Below, one piece after another: positions 24,721 through 36,519 of a stretch of 64,000 nt of DNA. The stretch spans positions 9,348,881 through 9,412,880 of the forward strand of contig CM032797.1 in NCBI GenBank assembly GCA_019155185.1, read 5' to 3'. How positions within the stretch are numbered: the first letter of the stretch is position 1; each line of letters begins with the position of its first letter. The position numbers and the translations under genes are program-made. This DNA is from Beaufortia kweichowensis (lineage: Eukaryota > Chordata > Actinopteri > Cypriniformes > Gastromyzontidae). The notes beneath the pieces were generated by a model. That model did no database searches. It was given only the letters and a program-made list of their open reading frames with translations, and was not told where the DNA came from.

Positions 24721-27700
24721 TCACTTCTATTCTGCAGCACTAGGGGGTATGAGCAAGTCTTCCTCTTTCATCGGCTGGGTCTGCTCTATTGAAGCAGTGT
24801 AAGCAATCCGTCTGTCTGCATTGAAATGATGGTATGTATTCTGTGAAGACAGGAAATTAAAGAATCAACACTCCTGGAATACAGCCAATGGCAGAATCTC
24901 ACAAAGAGAACCAAGGGAATGCAAGCGGACTGTTGGTACTTGTGGGCATGTAGCATCTGTGAAGATTGAAACCTAATAGATATATGATTGTTAATGAATG
25001 TAACATCTACACAAATTACTTATTTTCTACGACTTTTGGCTACCATTCTGCACTTCTGAGGTACAATTCCATACATCTGGAACTGGTGGCTTCATCAAGA
25101 ACAAATACTTATTCTGGAAATCTGAGCATTTGCTTCAGGCATTTACTGAATTGTTCATTTTGGTCAAAGGATCTTTGGACTGTGCAACACTTGTTTCAGT
25201 TGGGTGGGTATGGTTGATCTTCAGGCTGGACGTGAGGCCTGCTTATTTCCATGAAGAGGTTTGGCAGTTTGCGACGGAGCAAAAGGCGCAAGGACGAGGA
25301 GCTGCTAACCGCCAGACAGCATCTAGAGTCACCATGTCCGTCTGGTACAGTACTAATAAAAATATGTATTTGCTTAGATGATTTAGCTAAACATAACAAT
25401 ATTGATAAGGTGTCTGATACTTGGGAAATGTTGTAGTGTGCCTGGTGATGACAAAGAAATCGAACGTCTAGCAATTAAAATGTATTGATCCTGTTTCGTA
25501 AAATATGTGGGTTGACTCTAATTCATGGATTACACTGTGTGTGTAGCACCAAGTGCTGTAATATATTGCTAGAACTGGACCCATTGTTTATTGTCTGCTG
25601 GATACTTTTTTGTGTGTCAAGATCATTAAAATAGATGGCCTACATGTTCCAATGTAGAGGTAAAGTGCAGTGCTGCATGGACTGCTTTGACCCTGTGAAT
25701 TATCTAAATGCCTGCGTATTACTCACTTGGCAAGGAAACACATTTCAGACCTAATTTGGGCCGGGGCTGACCCCGGATCGTCAGCTGATGCAGTCAGGAC
25801 CCTTAGTCACAGTGACGCAAACAAATATGTGACAGTGGGTACCATTATGACATTACTAAACTAGTAAAGCAAGATAGAGACACCAGTCATCTGAACACAT
25901 CACTCGACAGCAGTCTGTTTGAGGTTTGATTTGATTTCGTAAATGATTGCTAAACTAAAATTTACAGGAAATCTGTCCTTGGTTTTGCAAATCAGTTTGC
26001 CGCTGCTAATGGTGTCAAAATAACACACCCCACCTTTAATGAACAACTGCATGTCGTCTTATATTACAGTAGCTCCTGGTACTCCCAATGTAGAGGGGTA
26101 TTACAACTGTAATTTTGTATATACCTAGTATGTTTGGAAACAAACACACATGCACAGAATCATATGATTGGTCACATTGTGTTAACCTGACTGGAGTGAT
26201 GTGTCACTGGTGTCGCTGAGGGGCTTTGCTGTCTGTGTCACATGAAACGGTGGTCCTGACGCAAATCAAACATGCTCAGGTTCCTCTTCCTAACTTTGAT
26301 TTAGGTTTTTGTTTTGATATAGGATGAAGGGTAGGTTTACTTCTAAGAATTATTAATGACTTTTTCAGAACTAGCATGTTCTCCGATCCCTTTCTAAATA
26401 ACACCCACTGAAGTGTTAGTCTATGTTCCATCCAAATAAAGCATTTAGGCTGCTTCTCAGTCCTCTTGCTTAGTCTGGTTAGTGTTGTACAATTCTTAAT
26501 ATTTTGAATATGTGCAGGAAGCTTATGTTGATACAGTATGAATCCTGCCTTATGTCCAGCATGACAGTTGGACTCAAATAGATAAAAATATAAACTTAAA
26601 ACGGACATTTTGCAATTACATCATTAAATATAGCTGTAATTGATTTTAAGTAAGATGCAATAATCCGTCAGATATCAAAGTAAATAGGGACAGTACAGTA
26701 CATAGTCCATTACTAAAATTCATTCATTAACAACAAAAAGGCATCAAACCGGTCTTAGATCAGATGATTGTAGCAAAGACTTACACACTGTGGATGCCTG
26801 ACCCTGTTCTGTGAGTGTTATCTGCCCGTGTGGAATGTGTAGCAGTGGCAAGGCTATAATAAGAAGCTAACGCAGCAATGCACCAAACGGGACTCAGCCA
26901 GCTGGCAGAATGTAGCTAAATGTCAGGAGATAGCAGCTATCGGATCTATGAACACATACTGGCCCACAGTCATTATTGTTTTCAGATAGGATTGGTTTTA
27001 TTTGGGCTCAAGTTTAATAGAAAGAGATATACTGTGGGTGAATTACTAAACTTTCATCAGATTTAGTCATACCCTTTTCAGGGTCTGCTTTTTGTGATCA
27101 GTGATACAGTAAGGATCCTCAGCCAGCACTAGTCTTCTTCTGCACGTCTTTCTTGTGCAGTGCATTATATTTCATTCTCGAGGTCCCTATCTTTGTCAGC
27201 ATCCTTTAAACTTTTACAATCATTACAGTTAGCTTCTTTTTTAACTAATTAAATCCTCTCCAAAGCAAATTAACACTTATCCACCCGTGACTTCACTCCC
27301 ACTCTCAGTGGTAAAAAATGTCAGTATTATGATTGGAAACAGCTGTTATGGTTTGTTCCTTTTCGTTTCTTTGCACTGGATCCCTTAAATGGGTTGGATG
27401 AGCTAAGGAATGTTCACGATAACCTCTCAGCTATGACTCAGATAAGCCTTGAACATTGCTGCCATCTTACCAGTTAGGCAAAGTCGAATACATGTAACAT
27501 ACTACATTTACAAATCGATCTATGGATTTGCACAGGATTTACATTTATGAATGTGGCAGATACTTTAATCCAAAGCATATAAGGGACATTGAAGCTATGC
27601 ATTTTTAATCACAGGTTCTGGGCTTGCCACCCCACCCACCACTCCAACACAGAGTCCAGTTCCGCCGATCTATCCTTTGGAGAGTCCCAGTTCTCCAGAG

Positions 27701-30700
27701 CGCATGGAGGACCGCCGCTGCCGCTCTCTGTCCTCTCCCCCTGACACAGGTCAGCGGTTCAGCCTGACCCCTTCCTCCACCAAACCCCCTATTGCCTCAT
27801 ACACCTTTAACTCTACCTCACGCCAGGTGAGTGATCAACTATTATCAATTATTTAAAACCAGTTACATAAAGATAATGTATAATTTCCATGCCATTGCCA
27901 GAACAAAGTTGAATTGCAGTCTGTTTGTTCAAGTGGTTTCACTGGGCCACAAATAACATGACATTGAAATATAAGTGCTCTTGAAAAAGAAGAGCACCAT
28001 AAAACCCTGTATTCTGAAGCTAACAGACCTTACTTTGTTGTATTCCAATGACAGGATTTGTTTTCAGGAAATGCTTTTCTTGTTTACAAACATTAGTATA
28101 GATCACATGTTGTATATCTATGGACAGTTACCTCAGAGTGATTTTAGCAATGTGTTTGTGCACCATCTGTTGAGCGAACTGAGATCGTCAAGTACAGGCA
28201 CTCTTCCTGAACATTTTCTGATTGCCAAAATTATTATTGCTGCAGCATTGATGGCGACATAATATTCTTATAATATTTAACACAAAAAAGACTTTAGGTT
28301 TTAATAAAAAATAGCTACAAAATTAGATCACTACCGTAAATGCTGCGGGTGAAGTTTGCTCCATGTAAACTGTAGGAGTGTTCAACTTCATGCAGCGCTG
28401 CGCAGAGCGATCGTTTCATGACAATAATGTACCGCGAGAGCTGAGTTTTACTTATGCTGTCGAGTCGCTCTCGCGGTACTTTGATAAGCTGCTCATGCAG
28501 TCGAACACACCTGCTGCTTTATGCAAAAAGTCGTCACATCACTTCCTAGTGTTTCGGCATGTACCATGTAAGAGTTACCAGGTTAAATATTTGAATTACG
28601 TCGCAAATAGAAAAGGCTCGTTCGATATTTTAAGGTTTCTCGTTACTATGTGTTATCTTAATTTTGTGGGTCTGGCCACATAGGAATGAAATGTCTAATT
28701 TGATGGGATATCTGCTCAAAATACCTTATTTTCTGTGGTTTTAAGTGTGGCCCATGCTACATTTGAGCGCCTTCCAAATGCAGTCGACACGTCGTTGACC
28801 TTGTCTTAAAAGTGAGCAGACTACCAAGACAGTATATTGTAGTGATTTGCGCAATCGGAGGAAACCCGTGATGAAACATGCTGTCTCGGTAGGCACCAGG
28901 CAGCTTACTAGGTTTGGTGAATCGTTTCGTTTGACGCATTCGCTATACCCTCTTTTACCAGCAGAGAGCGATCGAGATGTATCTAGGGCAAAGTTTAGGG
29001 TATGAAGAGTTGAGGAAATAACGTAAACTACATTTCCCGCGCTGGACTTGTAGACGGGTAAATAATAAACCGATAGATGAAAAGGCGCGAATGTTCCAAT
29101 GTCACCTCTGCGGGGGTGTGTCCGTCTATTAATATTTCACCTCAGCGCCTAATGAATCCTTATTGTGGCCTCGGATAAGTGAAAGTTGTGCCTGGGGAAC
29201 ATTATTAACTCAGGATCGTTCTGCTTTTAACTGCTGCGACCAAAAACGGCGATCAGAGAGCTTGTGTGCAGATCATGGAAACTAAATATGGATGATACCA
29301 CTTCATAAGATCTAACAGTGAAGTCGTGAGAGTTTAAAGTTGTTGTTGGTAAAAATCTGCCTCTGTTTGTGCTCTTAGAGTTGCGGATTTGCTGAAGGCA
29401 TGCTGGAAAAACTTGAACTTTATGATGAAGGTAATGCATTATTTTCCTTGTCTCTTATGTACGTAATAGGCTGCTTGCAAGTCCTGTATGTCTAGTTTAT
29501 GTAATGAACCGATTCAGTTCGATGTTTGTTTAAACATGTCTTGGTTCAATTGTAATATTAATTTTGTATGAATTAAATATAAGTATATTTACTGCATGAT
29601 GGTTTCTTTCCTGTTTTTTTTTTCAGGTGCTGAAGAGCCAGATAGTGATATTTACATGCGCTTTATGAAATCGCACAAGTGCTATGACCTCATCCCAACC
29701 AGTTCCAAACTAGTGGTCTTTGACACTACACTACAGGTACAACTAACCACAGATGTCCACAGCAAGTAAAGAAATATCTCAGTAAACTAAAGATAATGTC
29801 TACAAACCACACACAGGCGAATTACATATGGGCTTGGTTTCAGTCTTTCAGTCTTTTCTTTTATAGATGTACTCCCAGTGTATGATTTGTAAATCGTTGT
29901 GGTTAATGTTTCATCTGTAAATAAACCTAAGCTGGTGATTGAAATGGATGGGGTCTCTTTGAAGTAGATGGGTAGTGCACATAAAGCTGGATTTGTCATG
30001 GTTAAACAATAATTATGCACAGGCATGTGCACTTATTAGGGTTTGGGGAACTGCACACCCTTATAACCCATTAACCTTAATTTCATTGACTTTCCTTTTG
30101 GGTGGGATGGTTTTAAAGTGAAGAAATTAGTATCCGTAACTACAGTTTTTGTGGTTTGTGTTATGCTTTGACTTTGCATACATGATATGGTTTATACATT
30201 TTGTACTTTGTGAATGAAGGTTTCTGAAATAAGGATGTGTAAAATAGTTTCATTTTAAAATATCTCTTCACCCACCACTGCCAGGTGCAGTCTTATGCTT
30301 GCATGCAGCTCTTTGTGTCTTCTGTGTTTTTGGCTCACACCAAAAAGAAACGTATCTCTAGAAACTCTTTCATAGTGTCTGAAAAAGCATTGTTTAGTGA
30401 ATTGTTTGTTCTCTTTTAGGTAAAGAAAGCTTTCTTTGCCTTGGTTGCCAATGGAGTTCGAGCTGCTCCATTATGGGAAACTAAAAAGCAAAGCTTTGTG
30501 GGTAAGAACTCTTTGCTTTGATATATGCATGCATACACACATGTTCTCACCTGCACTTCCTTTCTGCATTTCAACAGTTATGTGGTTTTTAGAAATGGAA
30601 AATATTTAACTTGTTTAATCGTGCCATGACTAATCAAGGCACTTAATGCTCTGTGTTTTTTACATTTTAAAAGTAATGCCAAAATACTTCATCAGTAATG

Positions 30701-33700
30701 GAATTACATAGTGAGCAATAAAAACACTGCTGCAGGACTTTGTTTGCTCACCTGTAACAGAATTGTAGATGCCTAGTTTTGGGTTGATCATGAAAAACTA
30801 ATTATACGTTTTCTCATTAGGAATGTTAACCATTACAGACTTCATAATCATACTGCACAGATACTACAAATCACCGCTGGTAAGGGTTTATATATCACAG
30901 AAACTCAAATTTGACCTTACAACACAAGTTGCAAATAGCATTTTCCTCTTTTCTGAGTGCTTAGGAATATTCTGCACATCACTCAGTGCTGGTTTCATGG
31001 CTGATCTTGAGGATGTTACTTATGTAACCTTCAAATAGAAGTGATAAACCAGCTGGCTATTTCTCCTCAGTCTGTAGATGCAAAGATTACTTCTGCATCA
31101 TATCACTCTGTTGACTTTACATTGTAAGGATGTGTGAATATATAACAGTATGTATATCATGTTCCTTTTAATCTATTCCTCAGGTGCAAATATATGAGCT
31201 GGAGGAGCACAAAATTGAAACTTGGAGAGGTAAATATACACTTATTATGGGTCAATGGTGTATTAATTTTTAATGAATTTTCACAATCGATTAGGAGAGT
31301 AGTTTTGTTCACAACCGTATTATGTTCTCACTTTCTTGCCAAAACGGTGTTAACTCAAAAGAAAATTTTATGCAGCTATTAACCAACCTACACTTTATTC
31401 CTGCTTTTGTTAACAGAACTTTACCTGCAAGAAACCTTTAAACCTTTAGTCAACATATCTCCAGATGCAAGGTGAGACATTTGTGACTTACATTTTGTGA
31501 TCTTTGGTTTCTTGGTTTTTGGAACATCTTGTAACAAATTCAGCAATTATCCCAAATGACTCTGTGGAGCTGAAACTTATCTGTTGTAATCTTTGTTCTC
31601 AATAGAGTGTTCAGGACAGATTTAATATGCAACATGAGAGTGTTTGGTTTCTCATGATCCTGTGCTCTCTTGTGTTTTCTAGTATATTTGATGCCGTTTA
31701 CTCGCTTATCAAAAATAAGATCCATCGTCTGCCGGTCATCGATCCTGTCACAGGAAACGCACTCTACATCCTTACGCACAAGAGAATCCTCAAGTTTCTG
31801 CAGCTCTTTGTAAGTATAACAAAATGGAGATACTTCTTTTCCATTTTTTGTCAGACACGGACTCCTTAGGTTAAATTATAAAAATGTACTATTGTGGTGT
31901 GTTATTAAGGTTATTTCTTTGTGTACAATTTTCACACTGGTATAAATATTGTCAGTAAAACTAAATAATAAAGTAAAAGATCTGAATCTTCCTGTGTATA
32001 CTTATTATATATGTTGTGATCTATTAAAGGTATGTGAGATGCCCAAACCAGCCTTCATGAAGCTAACTCTGGATGAACTGGGCATTGGCACATACAGCAA
32101 CATAGCTTTCATTCATCCAGATACACCAATCATTAAAGCATTGAGTATGTTTGTGGAGAGGAGAGTTTCTGCCCTGCCTGTGGTGGATGTTGCAGGTAAA
32201 GACATACAATATATTTCTAATATTTTTGTCAATGGGCAGCAGTCTGTGTTTTGTTTAGAGAAAAAAAGATTCAAGCACTAATGCTACACAGAGTCTGCTA
32301 TAAATAAAATTTTACTGTACACACATTTTATTGTAATGCTGCTTTATTTGACCGATTCAGACCGATCTGTAATGTTGTGCAATCACATGTTTTTCTGTTT
32401 TTTTCCTCCTGCAGGAAAGGTTGTGGACATTTATTCCAAATTTGATGTCATTGTAAGTTATAGTTTTAATTAATTTCCTAAGTGTATTTAATATAACTTT
32501 TAGTTCTCAATGTACAGTATCTTTTTTTGTTAATGTTCCAGTAAATATAAGGAGAAGGTTTTCATTTGTGATTATAACCAAATAAGCAAAACTTTATAAT
32601 GTCATGAAAATTGCCATATACAATATAAATATTCTAGTTTGCTCTGCTTTGAGATATTTAATTAGCTGCATATTTTTCTTTATAAGTGTTTTGATAGAGT
32701 GCTATTCCATTCCAGCCTCCAGCCATCTGTCTGGAAAATTTGTACACCACTAAGTATAGTCATTTAAACATTAATTTACATTGTATGTTTGTTAAACATA
32801 TATAGTGTGTGCTGTGGTTGTATGGAGAGGTTTGCTATAGCGTTGCTCTGTGTTCATTAGTGTTGTGGGTGTGTGTAGAACCTGGCTGCTGAAAAGACTT
32901 ACAATAACCTGGACATCACAGTGACCCAGGCTCTCCTGCACCGCTCACAGTACTTTGAGGGGGTTATGAAGTGCCATCGGCACGAGACCCTGGAGACCAC
33001 AGTGGACAGAATCGTCAAAGCCGAGGTGAGATTTATTTTTCAGATTTCATTACATGGCGGTGTTTGGAAAGTGCTTGTGTTTGTAATATGTCTGTCCTGC
33101 AGGTTCACAGACTGGTTGTGGTAGATAAGAACTCAAGCATCGAGGGCATCATCTCTCTGTCTGATATCCTGCAGGCGCTGGTACTCACCCCCGCAGGTAT
33201 AGACGCACAGAATTCCTAATCCCACCTTCCATTTCACTTTTCCTTCTCTCCTCTTCACTCTTCCCCGGACCCCTACTTTATACCTGGCCATCTACCACCT
33301 GAGTGTCCCTCTCTGACTCCTGACCACAGGTACCGTCTCTTGATAGTGTTTGATGTACACCCCTGCTCAAAAGTTTGGGATCAGTAAGACTTGTAATGTT
33401 TTTTAAAGAAGTCTCTTACGCTCATCAAGTCTGCATTTATTTGATCAAAAAAAAAACCCAGCAAAATGTTACTGATAATAAATCAGAATATTAGAATGAT
33501 TTTTGAAGGATTATGTGACACTTAAGACTGGAGTGACAGCTGATGAAAATTCAGCTTTGCATCACAGGAATAAATTATATTTTTAAGTATATTCATATAA
33601 AAACCATTGTTTTATATTGTAACAACATTTTGCAATATTAGGTTTTTTTTCTGTATTTTTGATCAAATAAATGCAGCCTTGATGAGCGTAAGAGACTTCT

Positions 33701-34253
33701 TTAAAAAACATTACAAGTCTTACTGATCACAAAATTTTGCGCGGGGGTGTAGGTGTGTATTACCAAACAAAGAACATAATGATTGCGTCACAACAAGCAT
33801 TTGACAGTGTGTGTCAGTGACAAAGAATCAACACAAGGCAGAAATAGCTTTATGATTGAATAGTAATTGGAATGTGGCATGTGCCCTCAGTGCCCTTCTG
33901 AAGCATGCTGGGAAAACTGCACGAAACACTCAGCATGCTGTTTTTTTAATGTTTTAAGCTATAAGCAATGCTGTTTTGAAAGCAAAATTTGAAACTTTAC
34001 CTAGTTATCTCACATGATTAAAACACACAGAAATCCATTAGTCAAAATTATTGACTAATGAGCTTGTTTTTTACAGATTTGTTTCTGTAGTCATGGATAT
34101 ATTTGAGAGGCTTAAAAATGGTTAAAAAGTTCCTGTAATATTGTAGCTAAAAAGGCTTACTGATGAACTTTGTTGTTTTTGCCTATGAATATATCTTTGA
34201 TGTAATGTTTTTTTCACACAGGAGAACACAAGAGGGACGGTGCGACAGAATGA
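15522..34253 (+). CDS. prkag2: prkag2, AMP-activated protein kinase gamma-2 subunit
   Basis: Regulatory subunit of the cytosolic energy sensor AMPK; its four CBS motifs bind AMP, ADP and ATP. Exons: 15522-15608, 18838-18909, 21231-21486, 27615-27826, 29379-29430, 29627-29736, 30420-30501, 30821-30879, 31184-31229, 31417-31471, 31683-31809, 32030-32195, 32415-32452, 32879-33025, 33103-33196, 34222-34253. All junctions are GT-AG and in phase, giving 544 residues (human 569). The N-terminal extension starts MGSTVMDSKKK and contains SPPKSPRRLSFSGIFRSSS and SSPPDTGQRF, as in human. The CBS core starts near EPDSDIYMRFMKSHKCYD. Residues matching human disease sites are conserved: R in NGVRAAPLW, H in THKRILKF, N in TYNNLD, R in EVHRLVVV. 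The C terminus is TPAG plus ten residues. Confidence 0.96.
15609..18837 (+). other. prkag2: prkag2 intron 1
   Basis: First intron, donor cca/gtgagt and acceptor atcgcag. No other gene seen. It holds a GA-rich, GC-richer patch near 16255-16400 with a perfect AP-1/TRE site (TGACTCA, 16334-16340). The rest is featureless AT-rich sequence. Confidence 0.6.
18910..21230 (+). other. prkag2: prkag2 intron 2
   Basis: AT-rich intron, acceptor ttggtgttag at 21230. Nothing coding recognised. Around 20575-20760 are motifs (cagcttggctttacaagtcatt, attttaagtc) that resemble the foldback element at about 14.9 kb, perhaps a decayed copy; that link is weak. Confidence 0.5.
21231..21486 (+). CDS. prkag2: prkag2 exon 3, serine/proline-rich N-terminal extension
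   Basis: Eighty-five codons plus one base, entering in phase 0 and leaving in phase 1. Starts EDRSGSPSPIKSS; the conserved patch SYQDSPPKSPRRLSFSGIFR matches human gamma-2 [20 protein letters not shown] closely. It is rich in Ser-Pro and RRLSFS sites that suit phosphorylation. It occurs only in the long isoform; the predicted start at 25251 bypasses it. Confidence 0.92.
21487..25250 (+). other. prkag2: prkag2 intron 3, 5' part
   Basis: Long AT-rich intronic stretch. No gene or clear repeat recognised except the GA microsatellite at 24661-24716. The last several hundred bases probably include the promoter and 5' UTR of the internal start at 25251, but I see no decisive core promoter. Confidence 0.5.
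24661..24716. repeat. (GA)n microsatellite
   Basis: Near-perfect GA repeat of about 56 bp, starting gagagcgagc. It lies about 540 bp upstream of the internal prkag2 ATG, so it may lie in or near that isoform's promoter or leader. Confidence 0.97.
25251..25344 (+). CDS. prkag2: prkag2 alternative first coding exon (predicted)
   Basis: ATG at 25251 opens 31 codons plus one base, reading MKRFGSLRRSKRRKDEE and ending PCPS before a donor (tctg/gtacag) at 25345. The phase is 1, exactly that required by exon 27615-27826, whose acceptor is also phase 1, so the join continues ..GSGLATPPTTPTQ. The predicted protein has 437 residues, replacing exons 1-3. The N terminus is strongly basic with a Ser within an Arg-rich context. 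Phase compatibility and codon-like composition support it; I cannot confirm that it is transcribed, nor name the matching human isoform. Confidence 0.6.
25345..27614 (+). other. prkag2: prkag2 intron 3, 3' part
   Basis: AT-rich intronic sequence ending in acceptor aatcacag at 27614. No gene or repeat recognised. Confidence 0.5.
28372..28510. repeat. GC-rich inverted repeat, possible MITE
   Basis: A perfect 12-bp inverted pair, gtaccgcgagag (28429-28440) and ctctcgcggtac (28468-28479), flanks a 27-bp loop. Outer arms also pair imperfectly: gtaggagtgttcaacttcatg near 28372 with catgcagtcgaacacacctgc near 28496. It is much GC-richer than its surroundings and lies about 0.9 kb upstream of the short-isoform exon of prkag2. 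Confidence 0.65.
28880..29399 (+). promoter_or_regulatory. prkag2: Candidate promoter and leader of short prkag2 isoform (gamma-2b type)
   Basis: CpG-bearing, GC-richer sequence immediately upstream of the exon with MLEKLELYDE. In human the 328-aa gamma-2b starts at the equivalent Met. Starting at ATG 29400 here predicts exactly 328 residues. A MEF2-like AT element (ctattaatat, about 29128) is present. No TATA box is placed well enough to fix a start; promoter function is inference. Confidence 0.45.
29379..29430 (+). CDS. prkag2: prkag2 exon 5, internal start of short isoform
   Basis: As an internal exon (acceptor gctcttag) it reads SCGFAEG then MLEKLELYDE. As a first exon, the ATG at 29400 starts the short form. 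Human equivalent: MLEKLEFEDE. It leaves in phase 1 into exon 29627-29736. Confidence 0.88.
29627..33196 (+). CDS. prkag2: prkag2 exons encoding the four-CBS (two Bateman) core
   Basis: Ten exons encode the nucleotide-binding core shared by all isoforms. CBS1 begins around KCYDLIPTSSKLVVFDTTLQ. CBS2 covers LVNISPDASIFDAVYSLIKN and HRLPVIDPVTGNALYILTHK. CBS3 covers IAFIHPDTPIIKALSMFVER and ALPVVDVAGK. CBS4 covers ETTVDRIVKAEVHRLVVVDK and IEGIISLSDILQALVLTPAG. The acceptor at 32029 (ctattaaag) has a weak pyrimidine tract but restores frame (LFVCEMPKPAF; human LFMSDMPKPAF). Confidence 0.95.
33103..33343 (+). CDS. prkag2: prkag2 exon 15 with possible alternative C-terminal ends
   Basis: The coding exon ends at 33196 (ccgcag/gtatag, phase 1) and normally joins 34222. 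Two other endings are possible. Reading on into the intron stops at TAA 33217-33219 after IDAQNS. A pyrimidine-rich stretch (33230-33325) then tgaccacag gives an acceptor at 33329 with TVS and TGA at 33341-33343. The 34222 join resembles human best (TPAG then a charged tail ending TE). Confidence 0.6.
33356..33751. repeat. Foldback MITE in last prkag2 intron
   Basis: About 396 bp with long terminal inverted repeats. The left end tacacccctgctcaaaagttt continues ggatcagtaagacttgtaatg and then gaagtctcttacgctcatcaag. The right end is its complement: cttgatgagcgtaagagac, cattacaagtcttactgatc, ttttgcgcgggggtgta. The arm similarity (around 75 bp) indicates a fairly recent insertion. No coding capacity. 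This terminal motif is common in teleost genomes. Confidence 0.85.
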
Positions 34254-35640
34254 CATCTTAAAGCAGGTGTAAGAGAAACAAAAGAAAAGTTTCTGTTTGG
34301 AGAACCAGTGTTCCTGACCGGACACAGAGAAGACAGAAAAATGCGCCAAAATACATTTTTAGATAATAATTTAAGGGCAGGAAATTGTGCCTGAGCAGAA
34401 TAAAACTTAAATCGACAGCTGTAGGAATGAACATATGATCTTAACGCACACATTATTTGATGTTTATGGTGGGCCAGTTATCTGATTATGCCGCTATACT
34501 GTAACACTGCTTTAAATGCTGGGCATGTTTGCCTGATCGTGCTGCTGTTTTTTATAGCCATCACTGACAATGCTCATTTCAGCACAGGGAGGAAGTCTCC
34601 GTTTGTGTTCTAGCAGGGTCTGTGTTATATCAATGACACTGTAATCCATTCTTAGGCAGTTATCTGAAGTGGAAACTTGCCTTAAATTGAGACCTCGCTG
34701 AGAGTTGATTGTATTGGTTAGCTGAGACTTACAGATCTGCAGGTTCTTGATTCTTGTGCAATAGGCAACAATTGCCGTTTTGTTTGTAAAGAGCTGGAAA
34801 ACCTGACAGTAGATGGTGCAAGTGTAGATCCTGTAGACATTTGACCATTTTTTGAAGCCCAAAATAATAGAAAAGAAAATGAAGACTATTATGATTTATT
34901 TTATTGATATTAAAGCCTATTTCCCTCATATTCTCATTACCATTACAGTAAGTCTGGAGGTTTTTTATTTATTTCTTTTTCATTCTGAGTGGTTATTTTC
35001 ATTAGAATCTCATTTATGTAATACAGTAACGTTTTGCAGTAAATGACATATTATTTTTTTATAATTACATGGTTTTCTAATAAGTCAAAGACAGTACATT
35101 TGCATTATGGTAATGGGGAAATTTGTAATAAGCTGTTTTATTTTTATTGCGTTCTTTTGATGTTTCTGGTGAAAGATCTGTACAGGTTTCTTCAAATTGC
35201 CTTTTTTTGTCCTATACTGCATTAATTGTGCCTTTTCCCCCATTAGCTGTCTATAGAGAAATGAATGTATTACTAAAGCGAGTGTACACACTGATTGTTG
35301 TGGGCTGTATTTTTACTGGAACAAAGAATGTGTTATGAAATGAGACAATATATACAGAGCTTTATTTTTCTATTGTGACTTTCTACAGTGATGGAAAATG
35401 GTTGTGCTACCCATCATATGCACTAAAGAGCATGAATGTCAAAGCTTGCAGTTACCAATGAAAAATGCGCTTTGCACCTCAGTTTGTATGCTGAGTTACT
35501 GTAAATACAAGTGCTCTGAAAACACATGCCATATATACCGTTTTATTGGCATGGATTTAAAATGTATGAATTATGGATTTTTGATTGCATTTTTATTTTT
35601 CATTATTACAAATTTTTTTGAAATATAGAACTTTTTGATC
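34254..35640 (+). other. prkag2: Probable prkag2 3' UTR
   Basis: Non-coding AT-rich sequence after the TGA at 34251-34253. The nearest AATAAA is at 34399-34404. A longer UTR is possible; the downstream limit is a guess. No conserved coding signal. Confidence 0.4.
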
Positions 35641-36078
35641 CAGACAAAATGTACAGCTATCCCAACAGAAAATAACACTATTATGTTTTAATTTTTTATG
35701 TGGTTGAGCTGAAATATATTGAAAATGCAGAAGTATTTGTCTAAGTTGAGTTTTTTGGGTTTATCTCTAAAGCACTGCAGTCATTCACCGAAATACATTT
35801 TCCTGCTTTTCAAGCAGATTCACCTGCACAATTTACTTGAAGACAACATGAATTTCATATGGAACATTTTTTGTGTTAAGACTCATGTCAAACCCGTGGG
35901 ATAACATGTGAAATGTGTTGTTGTCAACATGTAAGGAACACGAAATTGCTTGGTGTAAGTGGTTTATAGTTTCTGATGCATCCAATATATCATCTGTAGT
36001 TTCAGCTTTACATAGGTTTTGCTTAGGATATAGACTATCCACAATGGGGCGCTGCCCTCAAATTTATAGCGTCTTCAA

Positions 36079-36398
36079 CAGGGTTGCCAAGTCCGCCGTG
36101 CAAAGGTGGATGGATTTTGCGGTCATTATTAAGGTAAGATGAAATAGATGAAGAAGAAATTGTGTGTATGATAGGAGAAAATATTTATTAAAACAAAGGC
36201 ATTTATGATAAGATAAAAGATTATGGAAAAGTTACAAATTATGATTAGTACTATACTGCAACTTTCAATAAGAAATTGTGTGCAATGCATAACGGTGACC
36301 ACAAAATTATACAGTATGTATGTTTTATTTTAGTATAATGGGGTGATATTTTGGTATTAGGGCTTGGGTCGTTTTGTTACACAGATCTGGCAACCCTG
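36079..36398. mobile_element. hAT-like non-autonomous element with degenerate 8-bp TSD
   Basis: Terminal inverted repeats cagggttgcca (36079-36089) and tggcaaccctg (36388-36398) are perfect over 11 bp. Flanking 8-mers gtcttcaa (36071-36078) and gacctcaa (36399-36406) agree at 6 of 8, as expected of an aged hAT target-site duplication. About 320 bp, no transposase. Confidence 0.7.
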
Positions 36399-36519
36399 GA
36401 CCTCAAGGTGTGCGTGTGAAATGTGTTGCAATGTCTTTGCAGAAAGATAAACGTTTTTTGCTTCATTAGATTTACATTACTTACGTAAGGAAGCCCTAAA
36501 CTGCAACGTAAAAAAAATC

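Noticed and set aside
24453..24792. Arg-Glu and Leu-Ser repeat open frames
   Set aside because: Made by the GA microsatellite.
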